Assembly: GCA_019648995.1 (NCBI GenBank)
Contig: BLXT01005227.1
Coordinates: 293,540 to 325,708 of the forward strand
Origin: Plakobranchus ocellatus
Taxonomy: Eukaryota; Mollusca; Gastropoda; Plakobranchidae
Direction of reading: 5' to 3'
DNA length: 32,169 nt
Each line of letters starts with the position of its first letter. Position 1 is the first letter of the stretch. A program made the translations under genes and the position numbers. Under the pieces are notes generated by a model. The model had not been told where the DNA came from, did no database searches, and saw nothing but the letters and a program-made list of their open reading frames with translations. Below, one piece after another: positions 12,413 to 32,169 of the stretch.

Positions 12413-13646
12413 TGAAATGACATGACAACGAGGTTTCATTTCTTCAAAGCTTCTTTGCTACAAATATATCAAAGAATTTCTATGATCTCTCAATGGAAGA
12501 AGTCATAACAAAACTGAAAAAAAAAAGTTTAAAAATTAGCCTTTACACTGAGGCCATGATTTTACAAAATTATGACCGATATAATTGAAATAAAAGAGAA
12601 TTGAGGACGACCTGTTCATCCTCTCAATACTCTCATTAACAATTTCTGCAGACAGGAACAAGCACAAAAACACATTATCAATTCTACTTTCAACATCACA
12701 GTTAAACTGAAAGCGTTGAATAAATTATGAACAATAAATTAAGTGCATACATGTATAACTGAATGCATAGTGAAATGTAAGGGTAAATCATACCAGTTTA
12801 ACGATGTTAAAAAAAATGATCCTCAAAGAAAGGCTGACATGAACAGAACATTATTGTAAGAAACAAACAAAAGAATGACATTTCATAAAAATTGGAGGAA
12901 GTTTGGATGGGGTGATCATAAAGGTAAAGCTAAAATATGATGAACTTAAAAAATATGATAAAGTCAAAGGATTGATGGATAGAGGATGGAAGACCATGAA
13001 CAGTGTGGAGTCAGTTTCTAACTCTGAACATAAGGAAAACACTGAAGGACATGAATGAATGATAGATAGGCTTGTTGGAATGCAGCAGAACAGAGCAATA
13101 CTTGATCTTACAGAGTGAACTCACTTTTTGCAATTCAAATAACATTTCCCCAAATAGATAGTCATAAAAAAGCCCATAAATAGAAAAATCACAACTGATT
13201 AAAGTTTGCTTGGGGTATGATAAAAGCACTTCAGTAACTCCTATTTGTAGGTGGATTAATAAATATTTGTTGCAAGTATGAATTTCACCTTAGGAATTTT
13301 TAGGCCACTTTGAATTCACTCTAACACCATAAACATCAAACTGTTCTATAGATTACCAAGAGATGAAATAACTACTGAAAATGGTGACTTTATTGTATTG
13401 TGAGATGTAAAGAACTAAAATAGTGCACAGAATTGTGTACAGTACACTACTCTCTAAGGAAGCAATGATATGAAAAAGACCACACCCTAAACAGTGTTGC
13501 AGAGGTGCCTAAACTGAAATTAGGGTAAACGCAATGTGGTTTTGAGAGAGGTATGAAATACCTGATCTCTGCTTATCCATTAACTTTATAATGTATGAGT
13601 GTCACAACAAAATGAGACGCTTTGTAGAACATTTTGCCATGGATAA

Positions 13647-13690
13647 ATAGGTGCTCAGTAGGTAGCCTAAAATACCTACTGAGCACCTAT
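13647..13690. repeat. Perfect 18-bp inverted repeat (hairpin)
   Basis: ATAGGTGCTCAGTAGGTA (13647-13664) and its exact reverse complement (13673-13690) flank the 8-nt loop GCCTAAAA. The stem is too short for a typical animal pre-miRNA. It may be a palindromic remnant of a mobile element or a structure in a transcript. Confidence 0.9.
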
Positions 13691-14080
13691 CATGGATTTT
13701 AAGTAGTAAATAGTAAATAAGTCCCCTAAAGTTCATGTAAGAATAGATAAAATTGAGCTAATGAAATTATACATTTAATATTTAATTTATTACAATGTCT
13801 TGTTTCTGCAAAAAACGTCTCATTTTGTGGTGTCATTAAAAATATATTGGCATAACATGACGAGAAAGCAGAAGAAAGGGAGAAATACAGAGAATGACAG
13901 GCAATCAGGACTTTGCAGAAAGGAGTAGACAAATGGGAAAAAAAAAGAGGAGAGAGAAAGAGATTCAGGGAAATTCAGCTAATCTAGGTTGTAGAATACC
14001 TCTGCCTGCAAGGAGAAACACAGCAAGCCGCAGGCCAGAACCAGAACCACACAGGCCACAAGATTGTATTATATTATATA

Positions 14081-14866
14081 CAGTAGACCACACCTAAACC
14101 GAAAACGGCTGAACCGAAAAAACGGCTAAACCAAAAAGAAATTGAAGAGCTTTCCTTTTTTCCTCTTATTCTTTCTTATTAAACATGCGGTAAACCGAAA
14201 GCGTTGGCTGCCAAACTATCGCTAAAGAAAAATAAAAACTACTGGGAAAGCCCAGTCACTGTCCGACTGAAACATGAAAAAAAAAACTTTTTTTTTTTAA
14301 AACACACCTTGCCCTTCCCTTTCTTTCTCGCATTACTCCACACAAACCCATTACTGTTAGTTACCGGTACCTCACACTACAGACAGCCAGGCACGATGTT
14401 GGGCTAGGTTTAGTGCTCACACCTGCCCATCCCTTCTCTTCCACCACTCAGTTACGCAGCGGGACCGAGCCAGGCACTCCCTACATGTATAGGTCCTGTC
14501 AGCGCTAAGCTAAGCAAACACTGTTGCGTCACAGCCAGTAATAAAGCCATCTGTCTCGCTGAGAACTTCAGTACTGGGAAACTTAGGTGATTATTAAATT
14601 GTAAAAGTAGAGACTTCAGGACCGGAAATCTTACTTAAGCGATGTTGAAGTTGTGGGAAGGAGATAAAGAAATGGATAAGAAAGAGAGAAAGATTCGTGG
14701 ATAGGTGTGTTCATTCACATTGTGGTGTGACGATGGATGGGACTGATTTAACTTTATATTTCGGAAGATGGTTACTCTCTTTTTAATCTTACTTATTTAA
14801 TGCAATATGCTTAAACCAAAATAGAAATCATATTCCCTAGAATTTCAGTTTAAACGTGTTCCACTG
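14081..14866. mobile_element. pogo/Tigger-like MITE with terminal inverted repeats and TA duplication
   Basis: The left end CAGTAGACCACACCTAAACC and the reverse complement of the right end, CAGTGGAACACGTTTAAACT, agree at 18 of 24 positions; most differences are transitions. Both ends are flanked by TA (14079-14080 and 14867-14868), the target duplication of IS630/Tc1/mariner elements, and CAGT ends are typical of pogo/Tigger. The 786-bp interior encodes no transposase I recognise. Near the left end, AACCGAAAACGGCT-like words recur (14096-14140 and 14190-14200), as in subterminal repeats of this group. It lies downstream of the JMJD6 stop. Confidence 0.75.
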
Positions 14867-16772
14867 TACATCTGTTTGAAGGACATTCAGTTGGTTCCGT
14901 TGTGAGGGATCAGGTTACAGTTTGACCACTGGTCAAGGGATCTCATGCTTTTCTAATCTTGTTTTTCATTCCCTTGAGATTTATGCAGAGGAGTTGCTTT
15001 TAATTAGTTGAGCCCACAAATAATGTCCTGTTTTGTTTCTAATGAATTCACAGCTTTAAAATGTTCAAACTCAATGCGTTGGAGACCGAATATTTACAAT
15101 GTAGTTGGTTTTTTTCTTTTAAGTTTTATAAGTTAATCTTTCTATTTAATTAAATACCAATGTCATGAACAAGAAATTGTTGGATTTTAAATCTATTCTA
15201 AAGTATGATAATATATTTACAAAAAATATGAATATACAAATTCTAAATACACATTGTGGCCCACTCAGGGTTCTCCAGAAAAGAATAGTATACACAGGAC
15301 GAATATCATTTGATGCTTTATCATAGCTAAAACTGAAATTGCTTTACAAATAGTTTTTTGGCAACATCAGAAAATGCAAACATAGTCCCTTTTCAAATAT
15401 TCTATCAGGCAAATCTCTTGTAATCAGGCAGGTAACAAAGGATTATTTAACTGATTATCCCTAAAATAAAGATAATTTCAGTCAGCATTATTTAAAAAAA
15501 ACAAATTATATGACACTATGTTTTATCTCTCTCTCTCTCTTTGTTCTAAATGTTGAGGGATTTAGAGGGGAAAAAAGAACAAAAAACTAATGAAACTTTT
15601 CCTGCCTCCCCCCTTTCCAGACAAAAAAGAGAACAAAAACTATGTTCATCACAGAAAAACTGGCACAAGTTTTATCTGAAATAGCATGATTCACGGTAGA
15701 TGAAACAGACAGTCATATTAAAGTAGATGTTAATACATAAATTCCACTTCTGAAGCTGTTACTGAGAGGACTTTTAGTTGCTGAGATCATAGTTAACATC
15801 ATTTGCTTAATTGATACAGAAAGATTACATAGTAAGGAAAAACTAAATAATATGCATTAGCTCACGCAGAAATGTATGCACACTTATAAGAATCTGTAAT
15901 AACTCAGATTTAAAATTATAATTATATAAAGACAATAGACGGCAATATTATTATTACCATACAATCAAGAGGACTAATAATTAATGTAAAATAAAATGAT
16001 TTAATATGGGAGCATCCAAAAAAAAAAATCACACACCCAGAAAGTAAAAAAAAAAAAATATAGAAAAATTATGTCTTTTCAGTTTTGATCATATGAATAA
16101 AAAGAAAAGCTTTGGATAAACTTTAAGCCTTTTTCAAAATGATTCTGCTCAGCAGATTGTTTGAATACACTCAATGGACAGCCAGTCATGTGGAGGGTCA
16201 CATGCTGAGCAAGATGTATGGGCAAAACTGAAACATTTCTGAGACTAATGTACCCAAAATGTCCAGGAGACACCTTGTAAACCTCAATTGAATGTTACTT
16301 CTGCTGAAAAAAAAAACGTGTGCACAAAGTACAATGAAGACTTCAAATTGTATAGAGAAGCTTGCTATGCATCATCACTTTGTTCCTTCAACAGCTTTTC
16401 TAAAGGCCTCTAACCTTTCCCAAAGTTCATTTCAAACCTTAGTGCATTAAAATATAACAATATCAATTTGCAGAAGTCAGAAATTTCACACAAGAAATCC
16501 TCCAACAGAAAAACTGGAAGACATGACATTTGCAGTGGCTTTTTGCAACGACGATAAGCTGACAGATATGACAAGGTTGCTAGGATTCAAGAACAACCAG
16601 AAAGAGGAAATAAAAGGCAAAAGAAAGAGAGAAGTGTTAAAAAGTGGATAGTAGAACATGAGAGAGGAAGATAGCACTGAAATTATCCCCAATTCTTCAA
16701 TAAAAACATTAGCATCAGATAAAACTCTTTGTAAGATGCATTGTACAAAAAAAGTACACAAAAACCACATGA

Positions 16773-16778
16773 TTTATT
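16773..16778 (-). terminator. Likely proximal poly(A) signal of JMJD6
   Basis: AATAAA on the minus strand, 333 bases after the TAA stop. It is followed by TCATGTGGTTTTTGTGTAC, a strong GU/U-rich downstream element. Confidence 0.55.
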
Positions 16779-17110
16779 AAAGTATACAATTTTTTTCTTG
16801 AGTAAAAGTACCTTCAATGTATTGCTGAATAACAATCAGAAAGAAAAGGTAACCTTTAAACACAATGATGTAATGACTGGGTAAGTATACATGAACGGTT
16901 TAATTAATAAGTCAAAGGTCTCTCTTCCTTTTCCCCTGAAAAAGGCCAAAGTGTGCAAAAAAAAAAAAAGACAGGCTCTATACAACTGGCAGGACTGCAT
17001 AAAAAAGTCAGCAATCTGCCATTTGAATCAGCAATCTTGTGTTACAATGCACTTCTTTCAATGGTATAATATCAGTTTTAACAGGCTTGCCTTACGAATA
17101 TGAGTGCGCA

Positions 17111-29543
<12,433 letters not shown>

Positions 29544-30155
29544 AAAACCCTGTCCTCCCTCAAACGTGAACACACAATCAAGAATTAATGAGGGCCTAAA
29601 AAAAAAAATTGTTAATATCATTATCAGTCATATTGACCCTGAAACTTAAGATTAATAGCATATTTGAATCTATAGATCTACGCTTTTGAAGAGCTAATCA
29701 GTTGGGAGGATTTTTATAACAGGGAACCCCTAGTGACTTAACTCATACTGCATTTCCTAAAGGAGTATCCTCGTTCCATTTCATGACAAGTTGGAATGAG
29801 CTTGTGTTTTACAATTTTTTTCTCAAATTGAACTAAATTTATTATTATTGTAGATTATTTCCACAAACTTTTATTTACACAGTGTTAGTCTCCATCAGGT
29901 CAAATTAGCCTTCACCTAAGGCACAGTATAAGTTTAAGCAAATGTCATCCCGTCAATAGCCTTCATTTCATCTAATAGTGACATAAAAGACGAATACATG
30001 CATTTACGAAATGAATTTTTCTTGTAAGCCTAGTCTTTACGTCTTATTAGGACTTTAAAAAGTCTTGTTTTTCTTGTCACAAAGGATAAATTATGAGAAT
30101 ATCGTTTGATTACGGTGGGGGATAATCCAGGGACAGACCAAAAGATTTTCTAGAT

Positions 30156-30288
30156 CTACCTTTATCAGCTACCGATGAAACGAAGAGGTGGCAGGCGAAA
30201 AATTGTGGAGATATGTGAAAATGGCACTATTTCCATTTTAACTTGGCCTGCGACCTCTTCATTTCATCAGTAGCTGGTGAAGATGTAG
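30156..30288. repeat. Imperfect inverted repeat with ~41-bp arms
   Basis: The left arm 30156-30196 (containing ATCAGCTACCGATGAAACGA) pairs with the right arm 30246-30288 (containing TTTCATCAGTAGCTGGTGA), with a few mismatches and a loop of about 49 nt. Upstream of the JMJD6 start exon. Confidence 0.8.
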
Positions 30289-30329
30289 AAGTCGTTGGGG
30301 TTGGGCTAAAGTGGCTCTATTTAGGGTAC

Positions 30330-30569
30330 CCCTGTGCAATTGCAGCCCTGTTTGTTTACATGGCAGCCACATAACATTACCGCGTTTTATTTTTAAATCG
30401 GACCTGATCCATCATAACGTCAGTATTAATATTATCGTTTTTATAGGGATGTTTAGGCCTACCAATATATCACTGACAAAATGAAGTGGTTTTAGTTGAT
30501 CAGGTCCAATTTAAAAATGAAACACGAGCAGTCTGCCATGTAAGCAAACAGGACAGCAATTGCACAGGA
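30330..30569. repeat. Imperfect inverted repeat with ~95-100-bp arms
   Basis: Left arm 30330-30424 (CCTGTGCAATTGCAGCCCTG, TTACATGGCAG, GGACCTGATC, GTCAGT) pairs with right arm 30472-30569 (ACTGAC, GATCAGGTCC, CTGCCATGTAA, GCAATTGCACAGG). Arms differ by small indels. The loop is about 47 nt. Confidence 0.85.
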
Positions 30570-30640
30570 GTGCGAAGTTTAGCCTGCATTGTCTTCATTA
30601 AGTCAGTAAGAGATGTAGACAAGTCTGAAAGCACCTGTTG

Positions 30641-31165
30641 GTCTAGATCTGAATCTAAATCCAGATCTGGCTCTATTTGATCTGGAGGCTGCCTCTGGTT
30701 TATGAACAATAGACCTAGATCTAGATCTATGAATTTTTTTCATAAAAATATTTTGTTTACGATTACGTCCATTTAACTTAACTTCTAGATCTAAAATTTA
30801 GGTCTAGATCTATTCTAATTTAGATCCAATAGCCTAGATCTAGATTAGACTCAAGTTTTTTTGTGATACATAATCTCAAAATTTTGATCTAGATTAATTA
30901 GATATCTAGAATCTAGACTAGATTTCTAGATCTATCTGGATCTTGTCTAAACTCTAGAATAGATCTATTCATATGCGGTGTGCTCTAGAAATCTAATGAC
31001 TAATCTAATCTAGATCTAGATCTAGTCTGAATTTACTTCATTACTTTTTTCACCTTGAAATCTTTTAGAGAAAGTTCTAAAATTTTATAATAGGTTTACA
31101 TCCACTTTCATAAGAATTTTAAAAAATTTAGACATAAAGATCTATATCTAAATTTAGATCTTGAT
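30641..31165. repeat. Degenerate TAGATC-rich tract
   Basis: Dozens of overlapping TCTAGATC, AGATCTAGATCT and GATCTAAAT words in variable spacing. Because GATCTA repeats read as Asp-Leu, they create false Asp/Leu-rich frames on both strands. Confidence 0.85.
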
Positions 31166-31530
31166 CCAGCGAAGTTTTGCAAACGATAAAATAAACTTTT
31201 GCCGATTAATTCAGGTAGACAAACGAAACAAGCAAGTACTGCCAGTTCATAGATGTTGTTATGTGAAATCTTTTTTTTTTTAATTAGGATTGGGAAAAAA
31301 ACATCATTGAATGAATATCATATTAAATATAATTATTTAAATTTAAAATATTCTTCAGTCGTAAAATAGAAAGCGTACAATTTAGTTTTAAATGTGTTTT
31401 TGAACCGCATGTAAACGCTTATGAGCTTTAAACTTTATTACAACTTGGCATTAAAAAATCACAATATCATCAAGACATACACGTGCTGTTAGTCAATGTA
31501 TAAACAATAGAACCGGACAATGAGGAGAAA

Positions 31531-31573
31531 AAGAAGTAGAAGAAGAAGAAGAAGAAGAAGAAGAGGAGGAGGA
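31531..31573. repeat. GAA/GGA microsatellite
   Basis: About ten GAA units then GAGGAGGAGG, followed by a short AAT run. Confidence 0.95.
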
Positions 31574-32107
31574 ACAATAATAATAACGTTTGAATGTTAG
31601 AAACCTCAGCTGTGAAACAACTGTTTAATAGAAAAAAAATAAAAGGAATATCATGGTAATGAAATGCTTGCATTAAGAAAAAAAATGTAAAAAAGAGACA
31701 ACACGATAGATGAAAAAATCTTCCAAAGTCAACTTATTTGAGTCTTTTGGCACTTTGGAAATTTAACAGTCGGGAAACCGAAACTCGAAACAGAAAGATC
31801 TTAATAAATTTCAGGGCGAGCTCTCTTTCGACTGTGCCACTGAAGCTTCTCCAAAACGTGACAAAAATGTTCAGGCTTTGCAGAAGGTTAAGTTGGCTTA
31901 TCTCTGTACTAATAAAATTTTTCTTTGTGTTCTGCTAAAGCTGCACGGTTTGTCAGGCGGGATTACACCAGATCTAGGTAAGTCCGCCATCGGCCATCTC
32001 CTCGTAACGCTAAAAAGCTTCCTTCATTCATAGGATTTAAAAGCTACGATGGGAAATTATTTCTAGGTATTCTGAAACTCCTAAGCCTCTAAATGGCTTA
32101 TCCTTAC

Positions 32108-32169
32108 CTACTCAAAAAATAGAAGGCATTGTCTCGGACAATAACATGGGAGTGGCACTCAGCCAAGAA
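32108..32169 (-). other. Candidate upstream exon, possibly 5' exon of JMJD6, cut by the window edge
   Basis: On the minus strand the sequence ends in a good donor, GTAG|GTAAGG (GT at 32107-32106). One frame is open over all 20 complete codons (FLAECHSHVIVRDN and on). Spliced to the acceptor at 29595 this frame continues without stop into the JMJD6 ATG. It may be a 5' UTR exon, an N-terminal extension, or part of another minus-strand gene. I do not recognise the peptide. Confidence 0.35.

Larger units (their letters stand above)
7360..12850. other. 3' UTR and intergenic DNA without recognisable genes
   Basis: Apart from the poly(A) candidates I see only short words. They include TCCACCCAAA/TTTGGGTGGA (an inverted pair near 9695-9736) and an imperfect stem CAGACAGTG/CACTGTCTG near 11189-11261. 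Reading frames here are short and match no family I know. Confidence 0.5.
12851..16772. other. Intergenic or distal 3' UTR DNA
   Basis: AT-rich, no gene seen. It holds the hairpin at 13647-13690, the MITE at 14081-14866 and a short CT run near 15526-15541. Confidence 0.5.

Noticed and set aside
14204-14407. Open frame inside the MITE
   Set aside because: No helix-turn-helix or DDE motif of a pogo transposase is visible; the element appears non-autonomous.
30500-30709. Minus-strand open frame with Asp/Leu-rich start, resembling a terminal exon
   Set aside because: The Asp/Leu run comes from GATCTA repeats and the rest lies in the arm of the inverted repeat. Its possible acceptors are out of phase with the candidate exon at 32108-32169.

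Overview
The window looks like nuclear DNA of an invertebrate animal: AT-rich, long introns with GT-AG borders, and decayed retroelements, SINEs and MITEs. It holds two recognisable protein-coding genes. The dense TAGATC-type tracts and the RTE-like LINE fit a lophotrochozoan, perhaps a gastropod mollusc. That placement is an impression from sequence style, not a proof.

Layout. Positions 1-860: non-coding, purine-rich at the start. About 870-3763: a broken, interrupted RTE/BovB-like LINE on the + strand, ending at a (GA)n tract. 3926-7359: a three-exon + strand gene for a 145-residue secreted, probably GPI-anchored Ly6/uPAR three-finger protein with ten cysteines. 7360-17110: about 9.7 kb without a recognisable gene. 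It holds poly(A) signals for both converging genes, a perfect 18-bp hairpin, and a 786-bp pogo/Tigger-like MITE with TA target duplications. 17111-29543: a complete minus-strand JMJD6 gene of nine coding exons (448 codons). It encodes a JmjC Fe(II)/2-oxoglutarate oxygenase with all metal ligands intact, and its introns carry SINE pieces and three tandem arrays. 29544-32169: 5' side of JMJD6, with a good acceptor just before the start-codon exon, two neighbouring inverted repeats, a long degenerate TAGATC tract, a GAA/GGA microsatellite, and at the window edge a candidate upstream exon.

The two genes are convergent and have no obvious shared pathway: one product is a cell-surface protein, the other a nuclear hydroxylase. 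I found no clearly new biological system. The points most worth a second look are the in-frame upstream exon of JMJD6, the paired inverted repeats beside it, the intact-ended MITE, and the LINE whose 3' end lies about 160 bp from the Ly6 start codon.
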